Assembly: GCA_016125185.1 (NCBI GenBank) | Contig: WGMG01000006.1 | Location: forward strand, 1,612,001 to 1,676,000 | DNA from: Armatimonadota bacterium | GTDB taxonomy: Bacteria > Armatimonadota > Fimbriimonadia > Fimbriimonadales > Fimbriimonadaceae | Direction of reading: 5' to 3' | Length of the DNA stretch: 64,000 bases | Shown here: one piece after another, positions 17,758-28,600 of the stretch | Layout of the letters: the number at the start of each line of letters is the position of its first letter | Position numbering within the stretch: position 1 is the stretch's first letter | Program-made: the position numbers and the translations under genes | Notes under the pieces: model-generated | Seen by the model: only the letters and a program-made list of their open reading frames with translations | Database searches by the model: none | What the model was told of the DNA's origin: nothing

Positions 17758-18156
17758 ATGGACCGGAACAGACTTCACAGAATTCCCCACAAGGACCCGG
17801 TAAGCGGTGGCGAGCTCTTCATAAGCGAACTCACCAGCGAGGAAACCGGCATTACCATTCGTGGAAATTTTGAGATCCCGCGGTATGCGAGACTGGACCC
17901 CGACCAAATCGAATTCCTCGAAATCTTTTTGAAGAGCCGAGGAATGCTGAACGGAGTCGAACGAGAGCTTGGCATCAGCTACCCTACCGCCAAAGCTCGC
18001 CTCGATACCCTGCTCAACGCCCTGGGCCTCACGCCATACGAGACCAAGGAACGCGGCGACAAGCTATCGGGCAAACGCAAACAGATTCTCGAGCAGTTGG
18101 AGAAGGGTGAAATCACCGCTGAGGAAGCGAAGAGAAAATTGGGAGTTTTAAGTTGA
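17758..18156 (+). CDS. DUF2089-family protein lacking the zinc-ribbon cysteines
   Basis: A 132-residue protein. The family usually starts with a two-CXXC zinc ribbon (CPVCGGEL) followed by a winged-helix-like DNA-binding part. Here the equivalent is DPVSGGELFISEL with no Cys, so the ribbon cannot bind zinc. The helical core (LDPDQIEFLEIFLKSRGMLNGVERELGISYPTAKARLD) is well conserved. It is probably a transcriptional regulator of the coupled downstream gene. An in-frame 12-codon open frame (ATG 17713 to TAG 17749-17751, with AGGTGG upstream) precedes it and could be a leader peptide. Confidence 0.85.
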   Translation: MDRNRLHRIPHKDPVSGGELFISELTSEETGITIRGNFEIPRYARLDPDQIEFLEIFLKSRGMLNGVERELGISYPTAKARLDTLLNALGLTPYETKERGDKLSGKRKQILEQLEKGEITAEEAKRKLGVLS

Positions 18157-19391
18157 AAGAGGAAATCAAGCGCATTAACAAGCTCGTAGCCGAGGGCAAG
18201 CTGTCGCCCGAGGACGCGGCCGACCTGATCGACGCCTTTTACAATTCGGAGAGCGAAGAAGCCGTCTACGCTGGTGCCGCCAGCACGACGAACGGCGCCA
18301 CGACCGGCACTGAGGAGCCGCCGAAAACGGACGAGAAAGCCTACTCCGGCGAGTCTCGGCCCAGAGACCCATTCCGAGCCATCATCGACACCGTCGAGCG
18401 ACTGGGCAAAGAAGTCACCGAGAACGTCGATTGGAAGGAGGTCACCGAATCCGCGCGAACCAACGCTAAGAAGGGTCTGGACGCGCTCAAATCGGGTCTC
18501 GAAGAGGTCAGCAAAGGCAAGTTCAACATCAATTGGCTGTTCAGCACCACCACCCGCGAGATTCGCCTTCCCATCACCATTAAGGAAGGTCAGACGCTCC
18601 GAGTCGAAAACGGAAGCGGCCACGTCACGATCATGCCCGACACCGCCGAATCCTACGTGATAGCCCGAGCCAAATTCCGGGGAGCCACCCAAGAAGACGC
18701 CAAAGCCAAGGCCGATGCCTACACGCTGATCGTGGAAGGCAACGACCGCGCGGTTGAGATTAAACAGCCCCACGTTACCGGCCTCGACGTTGATCTCGAG
18801 ATTTTCGTCGCCGCCACCCCAGCGGTCGAAGTGAAGTCGGAGGCTGGACATGTAACGGTCAAGGACACGAAGAATTCGTGCCGCATCAATAGCACCGACG
18901 GTCGCATCGACCTGTCTGGCCTTGAGGGTCAAATCGAAGTCCAAGCCTATTCGGGTGATGTGTATCTCGAAGATTCCACCGCCAGCAATGTTCTTATCGA
19001 GAACAAAGCGGGCAACATCTCCGTCGACAAGGTCACCGGAAACATGAACCTCCGCTCGGCAAGCGGCAACATCTCGATCCGAAGCTCCAGCGGCAAGACG
19101 ATCGCGGTCGAAGCCGTCTCTGGCGATATTTCGATCGACGTCATCGAACCGGTTACAGGATCGATGAACGTCCGAACCGTCAACGGCAACGCCTGGATTT
19201 CGATCCCCGATGGCTCGGACGCTCGGGTCGCGGTCACCACGCTTCGCGGCTTGGCCCAAACTTCGATTGAACTCGAAGACCGAGCTCAAAACGACCAGCG
19301 AATCACCGGCCGACTCGGCGCCGGCAATGGCTCCATCGACGTCAGTGCCGTCACTGGCAACGTCTCACTGGGCCTGAGAAACTCAGGCTAA
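18153..19391 (+). CDS. DUF4097 beta-helix repeat protein with SHOCT-like N-terminus
   Basis: A 412-residue protein. Residues 1-25 (KEEIKRINKLVAEGKLSPEDAADLIDAF) form a short SHOCT-like helix pair also seen at the DUF2089 C-terminus (EKGEITAEEAKRKL). A linker follows, then a long DUF4097 region (about 150-400) with repeated VxxxSGxIxIxxxxG strands typical of a right-handed beta-helix or adhesin-like fold. There is no signal peptide. The TTG start overlaps the DUF2089 stop (TTGA at 18153-18156), so the two are translationally coupled. This pairing is common in Gram-positive bacteria and suggests envelope-stress-type regulation, but that is inference. Confidence 0.85.
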   Translation: MKEEIKRINKLVAEGKLSPEDAADLIDAFYNSESEEAVYAGAASTTNGATTGTEEPPKTDEKAYSGESRPRDPFRAIIDTVERLGKEVTENVDWKEVTESARTNAKKGLDALKSGLEEVSKGKFNINWLFSTTTREIRLPITIKEGQTLRVENGSGHVTIMPDTAESYVIARAKFRGATQEDAKAKADAYTLIVEGNDRAVEIKQPHVTGLDVDLEIFVAATPAVEVKSEAGHVTVKDTKNSCRINSTDGRIDLSGLEGQIEVQAYSGDVYLEDSTASNVLIENKAGNISVDKVTGNMNLRSASGNISIRSSSGKTIAVEAVSGDISIDVIEPVTGSMNVRTVNGNAWISIPDGSDARVAVTTLRGLAQTSIELEDRAQNDQRITGRLGAGNGSIDVSAVTGNVSLGLRNSG

Positions 19392-19410
19392 CCAATCCAG
19401 GACACAGAAT

Positions 19411-19448
19411 GAAGGGTGCGACGATTTCGTCGCACCCTTCTCTGTTTT
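19411..19448 (+). terminator. Intrinsic terminator after the DUF2089-DUF4097 operon
   Basis: A perfect 13-bp stem (19411-19423 with 19428-19440) with an ATTT loop, followed by TCTGTTTT. It lies 20 bp past the stop and also between convergent genes. Confidence 0.88.
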
Positions 19449-19457
19449 GATGAGTCC

Positions 19458-19913
19458 TTAGCGTCGAGCCCGGAACTGGTGGAGGCTCACGCGAGCATCC
19501 ATCTCGTCTTCCGACCACAGCAGGTAGGTCGCAAAACCAATTCCCGCCGTTAAAATGCCGAACAGAACCAGGAATAGCAAACTGATCCAACCGCCAAATG
19601 AGGCCCGTGCGTGATCCACGGTCATCGTTAGGCTGTTGGCCAGTGCAAGGAATGTGGCGAAGCCAAAGGCGAAGAACATGCCTAGCGGCAGCTCAAACTG
19701 CACAGCCTTGTATCGCCGATTGGCAATCACGTAGTTGGCAACGCTGAAGCAAGGAACCGCATAGGCGGGCAACATGGCAACGGATTCGCCCGTCACCAAA
19801 CTCAATAGAATCCCAATGATCGCATCCGCGACCAAGAATTGGACGACAATATCCCTGTGGAAGTACCACATCGTTTCGAGCTTGTCTCGAACCGTTATTC
19901 GGCTTTTGTTCAT
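19458..19913 (-). CDS. Hypothetical four-helix membrane protein
   Basis: A 151-residue protein of unknown function. An N-terminal amphipathic region (RITVRDKLETMWYFHRDI) precedes four hydrophobic segments at about 25-45, 48-65, 75-95 and 110-133, and the tail is charged. The ATG at 19913 follows a GGGAGAGGG stretch that serves as ribosome binding site; a TTG one codon earlier is an alternative. I recognise no family. Confidence 0.7.
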   Translation of the reverse strand: MNKSRITVRDKLETMWYFHRDIVVQFLVADAIIGILLSLVTGESVAMLPAYAVPCFSVANYVIANRRYKAVQFELPLGMFFAFGFATFLALANSLTMTVDHARASFGGWISLLFLVLFGILTAGIGFATYLLWSEDEMDARVSLHQFRARR

Positions 19914-20113
19914 CAATCCCTCTCCCTTTGTGAGACGAGATTAGCCTGGTAAATATGACAGGTCTTCCCGATTTTGGGACTTTAGGACCTGTAGGGAACC
20001 AAAACGCGACCGCACCAAACAATTCGATAATCGAATGGACATTTGTTTTTGAGTTATTAGAAATTGACGCTGTACATCACCCAATAAATGTATCTTCCCC
20101 TATACTGGGGACC

Positions 20114-21232
20114 ATGGCTCGTTCCCTTTTCATTGCTTTGGGTTTGGTAATTGCGACGGCGGCCAATGCTCAGACCGCGTCAAACTACTCGTTCGACATA
20201 CACACCCTTCGGACAGACCGCGCTCTTAAGTTCAAGTCCCTGAACGATTCGGGCGACGTGACCGGGTTCTACCACGAGACAACCGGAGTCGAGAAGGGAT
20301 TCGTGTACAACCCGTCGACCGGTTTCCAAGACATCGCCCTTGGAAACAACGACGTCATGTTTGGCAATTTCACGTCCGGCGGTTATGTCTACTCGCAGAA
20401 CAAGGGTTCCTCCGGCAACGCCGACCCCAACAGCGGTATCTATCGGACTTCGGTGGGCGGAACCAAGACTCTCCTTGACCTGACCAACGGCGGAACCCTC
20501 AGCCTGGGAACAACCATTACTAATACGGTCCTCGCCGACGATGACCGCGTAAGTTTCTGGAGCGGCGGCCACTACTACGTTTGGTCCCAAGCAACTGGCA
20601 CCCAGCAGCTAGCCGATGGATACGTGGTCTCCTTCGGACCTAGTGGCAGCATGTTCCTCAAGACCAGTTTGGGAATTGAGAAGGTTGACTCCGGCGGAAA
20701 TCACTCGATCGTCGATCCTCCATCCGGCTCGGACCAATACGGCACCTTCGTTGGCTACAAAGAGTTGGCATCAGGAACAAAGCAGTACACGTTCACTTCT
20801 CCTTACACCGGTACGCAAACCGAGCTCGTTGTGCCCGTCGGAGGATACGCATCTAATATTTTTCGACATGGAAGTTCCGTTGGCGATTTCGGCATCACCT
20901 ACTATTGGGGCGATCACGTTTTAGCGATCAACGACAACGGTCTCGCCATTACCGGAAACAATGCTGGAGGCGAGCCCTACCGCCTCAATAATCCCATGTT
21001 GTACGACGTCAAGAACGATGCAACGGGAACGGTCTATCACAACACATTCTTGGATGCCCAATTTGCTTCGACCGGCTACATCGTCGGCATCAGCAACTAC
21101 GAAGCAAGCACCGGCTTCGAGACAGTCTACGGAACTTACACCGGCTTCGCCGAACCGCTTCCCGAGTCAGCCTCATTCGCCATCCTCGGCGTCGGATGCC
21201 TCGCGCTGATGCGACGAAAGAAGACTTCGTAA
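20114..21232 (+). CDS. PEP-CTERM sorted secreted protein
   Basis: A 372-residue exported protein. The signal peptide is MARSLFIALGLVIATAANAQ. The mature region contains repeated short units of the form SLNDSGDVTGFY..TG...GFVYN, like HAF-type repeat proteins. The C-terminus is a PEP-CTERM anchor: PLPESASFAILGVGCLALMRRKK (PES in place of PEP, hydrophobic helix, RRKK). Such proteins are handled by exosortase, which is not in this window. The product of 36757-37881 is a paralogue with the same layout. ATG 20114 is chosen because the signal peptide begins there. Confidence 0.88.
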   Translation: MARSLFIALGLVIATAANAQTASNYSFDIHTLRTDRALKFKSLNDSGDVTGFYHETTGVEKGFVYNPSTGFQDIALGNNDVMFGNFTSGGYVYSQNKGSSGNADPNSGIYRTSVGGTKTLLDLTNGGTLSLGTTITNTVLADDDRVSFWSGGHYYVWSQATGTQQLADGYVVSFGPSGSMFLKTSLGIEKVDSGGNHSIVDPPSGSDQYGTFVGYKELASGTKQYTFTSPYTGTQTELVVPVGGYASNIFRHGSSVGDFGITYYWGDHVLAINDNGLAITGNNAGGEPYRLNNPMLYDVKNDATGTVYHNTFLDAQFASTGYIVGISNYEASTGFETVYGTYTGFAEPLPESASFAILGVGCLALMRRKKTS

Positions 21233-21235
21233 CCG

Positions 21236-21685
21236 CTATTCGATCTCGTAGGCCCGCTTCGCAAGGCGGGTCTTCGAGAAGTGCAATAGGCTAAACAGGA
21301 CGAACAAAAGTCCAAAGTCGATCGCGAAATACTCGGTATACGGCATTGGGGTCCAACCGTGAAAAATCTGGCTGATCGTCAAAATCGGATAAGTCTCTAC
21401 GAGGCCAAAAGTAAGGATGATCGAATAGAACCCCGATCCAAGCGCCTCGTTCGATCCTGCCCAAAGGATCGGAAGACCGACGTAATAGACAACGCGAACG
21501 ACGGTGATGACCGCCACCACAGCCAAAGTCAACCGCCAACTGAGGCGATGCCACAAAAGCCAGCACCGACGGTTCTTGGTGAGAAAAAGAGCCGCCACAT
21601 AGGGCAAAAGCACAATGACCAGCAACAAAAACTGGGACGGAATGGCCACGATCAGCGGGACGTCTGGCTTTGGCGGGGCAAACAT
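21236..21685 (-). CDS. Hypothetical membrane protein
   Basis: A 149-residue protein with four predicted hydrophobic segments (about 10-35, 48-70, 85-105 and 115-135) separated by short basic loops. There are no recognisable motifs. It stops 4 bp from the convergent PEP-CTERM gene and lies 9 bp downstream of the gene at 21695-22261, with which it is probably cotranscribed. Confidence 0.68.
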   Translation of the reverse strand: MFAPPKPDVPLIVAIPSQFLLLVIVLLPYVAALFLTKNRRCWLLWHRLSWRLTLAVVAVITVVRVVYYVGLPILWAGSNEALGSGFYSIILTFGLVETYPILTISQIFHGWTPMPYTEYFAIDFGLLFVLFSLLHFSKTRLAKRAYEIE

Positions 21686-21694
21686 GGCGATCGA

Positions 21695-22261
21695 CTAACC
21701 AAGATTGGAGACGGGCTGAGCTTTCCAGTCAAAAAACGCCAAAAGCGCTTGCATGTCAGGGTCATTGGCGCTCGACTCATTATGAAGGTGAGGAAACGGA
21801 ATCGTTGGCATCTCTTCTCCAAAGCCTCGCTCGATCAAGAACTCTTCAACGGCGCCTAAGTTGCCGTAAACGTAGATCCAATCGTGCTCATCACAGATGA
21901 GCGTTCCTCCGCCCCCCTCGGCGTGAATCCACAGATGGTGCCGAGCGTCGCTCTCCAAGAATCGGCGAAACCGCCCGAAAAGGTCCACGATTTGACTTTT
22001 GTCCAACCCGGTAACTTCGTATTTCATCGGCTCGAACCCTTCCGGCGGAGTTACCAGCAGGTATGCCATCCGATACGGGCCGGGAAAGAAATCCAGCAAG
22101 TCGGTCAAGAGTTGGGTCGTGCTTCCCGCCGTCGCCGCCAGTATCCGACACACGCCCGAAATCGACTGCTTCTGAAAGCAGTTCAGATAGGTCACCGGAA
22201 TCCAACCATGCACCGGATCCCACGCGCCAAGCTTCGAACCGAAATTGTCGGGCAGCACCAT
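21695..22261 (-). CDS. Hypothetical soluble protein
   Basis: A 188-residue soluble protein without signal peptide. It has a mixed alpha/beta pattern with a WIHAEGGGGTLICDEHDWIYVYG strand-turn-strand segment near residues 120-142. No family is recognised. It is probably in one transcript with the membrane protein just downstream. The ATG at 22261 is the first Met. Confidence 0.68.
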   Translation of the reverse strand: MVLPDNFGSKLGAWDPVHGWIPVTYLNCFQKQSISGVCRILAATAGSTTQLLTDLLDFFPGPYRMAYLLVTPPEGFEPMKYEVTGLDKSQIVDLFGRFRRFLESDARHHLWIHAEGGGGTLICDEHDWIYVYGNLGAVEEFLIERGFGEEMPTIPFPHLHNESSANDPDMQALLAFFDWKAQPVSNLG

Positions 22262-22292
22262 TCATAAGGTTACTAGAAGTTTGTTGGCGTTC

Positions 22293-22481
22293 TTATTGTT
22301 TCTTGAGAAGCATGATGACTTGGAAGACTTGAACTCCGATTTGTTTAGGTTTAAAGAAATCCAATTCCCATCCTTGGGCGATGTGTTCGTTAAGCGCAGA
22401 CTCTGCCCGTTCCAAGACGGTGCGATCTGGCTTAAAAACCGAATCTTCCTTGACAACGTGGATGGTTTTATAGGTGGGCAC
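22293..22481 (-). CDS. DUF4177-like small protein
   Basis: A 62-residue protein with a GTG start. The pattern TYKTIHVVKED..., a central amphipathic helix with LNEHIAQGWELDFF, and a final strand VFQVIMLLKK matches the small DUF4177 fold (strand, helix ending in GWEL, strands). It is a divergent paralogue of the neighbour at 22621-22812, so a local duplication is likely. The function of the family is unknown. Confidence 0.6.
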   Translation of the reverse strand: MPTYKTIHVVKEDSVFKPDRTVLERAESALNEHIAQGWELDFFKPKQIGVQVFQVIMLLKKQ

Positions 22482-22620
22482 AACATTAGGTACGACTCCG
22501 GGAAGAGTAAAGGTGCGGGTACCTCACCGAATGCTGGCCCTCAACACAAAGAACCTTCCCCCTGCTTCGTCGCAGTTTTCAAATCCACCTACCTTCGCCG
22601 CTGAAGGAGAAGAGTTAGAT

Positions 22621-22812
22621 CTAGGCTTTGTTCAGGACCAGAAAGACACCCAACCAGTCACCCGAGGCTGTATTCACATTCGGAAGAATCTCCTTCAGCT
22701 TCCAGCCCTGGGTGGCCAACTCGTTCAGGATATGCTCGACTCGGCACATGAGTTCGTCGGCGTGCTCGATGCCCCGCTCCTTTTTCACCCAATGGATTTT
22801 ATATTCATCCAT
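22621..22812 (-). CDS. DUF4177-like small protein (paralogue)
   Basis: A 63-residue protein starting MDEYKIHWVKKE, with the helix LNELATQGWKLKEILP and closing strand WLGVFLVLNKA. This is the same architecture as the neighbour at 22293. An ATG seven codons upstream is also possible; neither has a clear ribosome binding site. It is divergent from atpD. Confidence 0.6.
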   Translation of the reverse strand: MDEYKIHWVKKERGIEHADELMCRVEHILNELATQGWKLKEILPNVNTASGDWLGVFLVLNKA

Positions 22813-22822
22813 ATTCGTTTGA

Positions 22823-24355
<1,533 letters not shown>

Positions 24356-24358
24356 AAA

Positions 24359-24766
24359 ATGGCAACCGAATTCGCACTCTCCGTCGTTGCTCCCGACCGC
24401 GAGGTCGTGAGCACGACCACGATCAGCGTGATCGCTCCTGGCGTCGATGGATACTTCGGCGTCCAGGCTGGCCACGTCGCCGTCGTGTCGGCTCTTCGAC
24501 CGGGCGTGCTGGAGTACCTGGATAACTCCAACAACCGGCATCATGTCTATGTCGGTGGCGGATTCGTGCAGGTTGGCGACAACTCGGTGACCGTTTTGGC
24601 CGATGAGGCCCGCTATGCAGGCGATCTCGATGTCAGCGAAGCTGAAAAGGCGCTGGAGCAGGCGCGAATGGAACTCCGAGGCGATGGTAACTCGACCATG
24701 ACCCAAGGGGAAGCCATCCTCGAAATCGAGCGAGCAACCGCTCGCCTCAAAGCCGCGAAGCGGTAG
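24359..24766 (+). CDS. atpC: ATP synthase F1 subunit epsilon
   Basis: A 135-residue epsilon subunit linking the rotor to the catalytic head. The N-terminal beta-sandwich shows LSVVAPDREV and GVDGYFGVQAGH (the usual G.F/Y.....H motif) and the V.GGF..V strand; the C-terminal helical hairpin spans about 88-135. It lies 3 bp after atpD, forming an atpDC unit. Confidence 0.96.
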   Translation: MATEFALSVVAPDREVVSTTTISVIAPGVDGYFGVQAGHVAVVSALRPGVLEYLDNSNNRHHVYVGGGFVQVGDNSVTVLADEARYAGDLDVSEAEKALEQARMELRGDGNSTMTQGEAILEIERATARLKAAKR

Positions 24767-24857
24767 CTGATTGCAAATCTTGGATTGGCCTCGCCCCAGT
24801 GCGTGGCCTTTAATATGAGCGGGGATGTCTGTGGCGGCAAGTGGAGTCAGGCATAAG

Positions 24858-25442
24858 TCAGCTTCTTAATTTATTGAGGATTGAATTGGGAATGCCTTGT
24901 TCACCGTATTGCTCATACAGTAGGCGAAAGTGCTGAAGCTGAAGATCCGCCACTCCAGCAATCTCTCCATTTAGGATATCTGGCGCAAATTGAGTTAGCT
25001 TACGAATATCTTCTTGGATTGCTTGAGCCACTTGGGGTGAAGTTAACCGACTAGGTGCCCTCTTTTCGCCGCCACGAAGATTAACGGCATAGGCTAAGGG
25101 GAGGAGTTGTGCGTGCAATTCTCCGCTGTGGTCTCTCCAAACTCTCCCGTTCTCTAAATAGTAGGCCGTGTAATAATAGTCGCCGGTGTCGTAATGAAAA
25201 GTCAATTGGATACTTTCGTTCTCAAGGGACATCGTGAATTTTATTGGCCCTGATACACGTTCGGAGACAATCCTAAATCCAAATGCCTCAAGTCTTTGTG
25301 TGAGCTCTCGTATTTTGGGCAGATAGTACTGAATATCGTTTTCGCCAGATTTTCGAAAGAATTTCATATTTTGTCTTGCATTGCTGAGTTCGGAGGGACA
25401 AGCCCGTTGAAACTGAATTCCATTGAGTTTTACTAGACTCAT
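24858..25442 (-). CDS. Hypothetical protein, candidate immunity partner of the RHS protein
   Basis: A 194-residue soluble protein of unknown family lying downstream of, and in the same orientation as, the RHS gene in the same AT-rich island. The central part, with strands around FTMSLENESIQLTFHYD and DYYYTAYYL, and the helical C-terminus show no known motif. Position directly after an RHS gene is where immunity genes usually sit, so an immunity role is an inference from context only. A second possible start is Met26 (ATG 25367). Between it and the RHS stop is a 40-codon open frame at 25532-25654 that may be a remnant. Confidence 0.6.
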   Translation of the reverse strand: MSLVKLNGIQFQRACPSELSNARQNMKFFRKSGENDIQYYLPKIRELTQRLEAFGFRIVSERVSGPIKFTMSLENESIQLTFHYDTGDYYYTAYYLENGRVWRDHSGELHAQLLPLAYAVNLRGGEKRAPSRLTSPQVAQAIQEDIRKLTQFAPDILNGEIAGVADLQLQHFRLLYEQYGEQGIPNSILNKLRS

Positions 25443-25673
25443 AACTTGCGGGGAGAAATGTTGGCTGCTTCAATTCTAACATTAAGCGATCGGTCTCCGC
25501 AAAGAGTATCATGGGTACCCTTTGCTGCTTGCTAGAGGTACCTGGCGATTCCCGCGGAAGGGAAAAAGATGGACAAATCACAGATATACTCGTCGACTTG
25601 AAAATATCTAGACCAAGGATTGTTCTTCCTGGATTTCAGCCAAAGGAACACCATCCAAGGCTGTTCCGCGACT

Positions 25674-28600
25674 TTAGTGTATCATCATCGTACCTTGAGT
25701 TGGTGGCCAGCCCGTAGGCGGATAACTCAGAGGTATCGTCGGGTAATCTCCCACCCATCCTTGCTCATAGATAAAGCCAAGCCCCCGCTCGCTTCGAGCA
25801 GCGTCAATGCCAATCGAGTAAATAATGCGCCCATTAGCCTTAGCTGAATCGATGAAGGCTTGATTCTCCAATGTCAATTTATCCCAGTCTCCACGCTTTG
25901 CAGCCCTCAGCGCACTTTTGGACGGTTTGAAGTACTCTAGGTCATAAACTTTAGCCGCATTGATCACGCGATCCATGGTCTCGCCAATTACAATCGGGCG
26001 AGCCGTTACTGATTCAGACGCGCTAATCCCAGAGGCCTGCCCAGCTGTCAGCAGATTCAAAGCAATGTTTGCCCCATCCATTACGGCGGCACTAAGTGGG
26101 GTACAAGGGTCACCTCCGGCATAATGCCCTAAGTCCGTCCCCATTCGAAGAATATTGCTTAGGCCACCACCAACGAAGTCAACAGCCGTGGTTTCGAGCG
26201 TAGCAATACCGACTCCAAGCGCACCGTGATTGGCTTGACCGTCACGAATTGCGTCATCAACATAAGGCAAAAAGCGATGTATGCCCGCACCAAAATTCGA
26301 TAACCAAGAGTCTGTACCTGCGGGATCCACCTTGCTGATCGGACTGTTTTGGGTATAGGAATACAGATTGATTCCCCCAGCCGCTCCAATCGGATCTCGA
26401 GTGAGGAACCGGGCCGTAGTAGGGTCGTAGTATCGATTGCCGAGACAATACATTCCGATCGCGGGCTCGAAATAATAGCCGTACTTGGCACCCATGCCGA
26501 AACACGATTCAGTTTTCTTGGATGAAATCGCTGCTAATCCGTAGGGATCAACATATTGATAACCGCCGATTGCCTGCGAAGAACTCGTCTTAAATGCAGC
26601 GTTACCTTGGCCATCAAAATGATAGTATGACGTCGTATAGGTGCCCAGGCCACCTGTAGGCGCTACCCGAGTAGATACGAGGCCATCGGGGCCATACGTA
26701 TAGTAGGTTTGCCAGTCAGGCGAACTGTCAGTCTCGAACGCAACGTGCCCGTCGAGGTAGTAGAAGTATCGGGTGACGCCATCGATCGTACGGCTGGCAC
26801 GATTGTTATCGAATCTATAAGTTGCAGTGTAGCTAGATCCAAAGGATAACAATCGATTCTCAGTATCATATGTTGCTGTCAAGCCTCGATAAGTCGTGGG
26901 GTTACCAGCCAGATCATAAGTGAACCCAGTTCCCGAAATCTGATTCAGGTTGTCATAGGAATACCCCGTTCCCCGAATCGTAGTCAGATTTCCGGCGCCA
27001 TCGCTCGCAAAGGCCTGTGAATATCCGCCATTTAGAGTCGAAACAGCGCTAGTGAGTTCGTCCTTTGAGTTGTATGAATACGTAGACGTACCGCTGTACC
27101 TTGGGGCTCCAGGAATCGAAGAAGTCAAGCCCGTGACGTCGCCGATACCACTTCGCCCAGTGACGGAAAAGCTGCCGAGAGTAGTTCCCGAACTATTCTT
27201 GTGGATGATGCTTTGGACCTGTCGAAGAGCATTATAGCTATATGTAGTGTTGACACCATTTGCGTCTGTCTGCTTGTTAAGCGAGTTGTCAGCATTGTAG
27301 TCATAGTTGGTCGTCTCTCCAAACGGATTTACAATACTGGCCGGTCGCCCACCCGCATCATAGCTATAATTGCTCTGGAAGTCGAATTGCGGAACTTGTA
27401 CCTGGCTGCGGCTGCCATTCGAGTAGTAGCCAAAGCTCATTGTTACGGACTTGACCCCAGTATAGGTAGTTGTATCCGTCAACAACTCGTCGTTCCGACC
27501 GTAGGTGTAGTTATAAGTTCCCTGACCATCCGTTACCTGCTGAGTACGACCAACGGAATCATAGAGGTAACTAATATTGTCTGACGGCGTAAGGGGGTAA
27601 CTTACGCTTGTCAGGAAGCTCTCAGGGTCATTGTAATCGTAGTTGATGATTCGGCCACGAGGCTCAATTCGCTGTAGCAAATGTCCCTCATTGTCATAGG
27701 ACGTATATTGCTCATTGGCACCGCCGGGGTATGTCACTTGGCTCAGCCGGCCAACATTGTCATAAGAAAACTGGGTCGCGTGATTGTTTCCGTCATAGCG
27801 GTAGGTCGGTCGATACACCGCATCGTACACCAGCGAAACGTTTTCGTTATCTCCCGATCGACCGAGCAACTCACCTTCATAACCGTACGTGAAATGAGAT
27901 TGATTGACTAGCGCACCGGACTCATCGAAGAGCTTGGAATCGGAGAGTGGCCCTCCCGGCCACATAAAGGTGTCCTGCTTATGAGTATTTCCCGTACCAG
28001 TTTGCCCGCTCGCCGGGAAGTAGGCATCCGTGATGCTGCCAATGATGTCATATGTGAAGTTAGTTGTCCGCCCGACCTGATCCGTCGCATCGGTTACCCG
28101 CCCCTGGCTATCGTAGCGAAGATGCGACTGGTTGCCATTTGGATCGGTAATGACAATCGGTTCGTGCGACCTAGCTGTTTGCGAGTAGCTTCCGTCTGTC
28201 GTATAGCCGTATGTCGTCGTTGCAGACGTAACGGCGTTATTACCCGGAATCGTCTTTGTAGCGATGTTCCCGAGGCTGTCATAGGTGAAGGAAGTGTTTA
28301 CCGTGCCAGAAGTAGCACCCGGCTTAGGCGACGTGACCGTATCGACGAGGCCATTACTGAAATAAGAAATGTTCGTTGGCGACTCTGAACCGCGTTGAAT
28401 TTGGATGAGTCTGCCCGTCGGCCAAGCACTATAGTTGTACGAAAAGGTTGTAGTTACAGTCCGTGGCGTCGTAATAGAAACGACGTGACCAAAGCCGTCA
28501 TATCCAAAGTGAGTAATATGTCCGTTTCGATCAGTGACCTTCGTCGGCCGATATGGGTTCGCTGAGTCCAGGTATTCATAAGTTGTGGTATGACCATTGG

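Noticed and set aside
17979-19289. Open frame antisense to the DUF2089-DUF4097 pair
   Set aside because: The sense strand has coupled genes with family matches and a terminator; the antisense product is a low-information sequence.
25288-25581. Alternative open frame overlapping the start of the candidate immunity gene
   Set aside because: The product is Ser/Thr/Lys-rich with no pattern, and it overlaps the better supported frame of the gene at 24858-25442.
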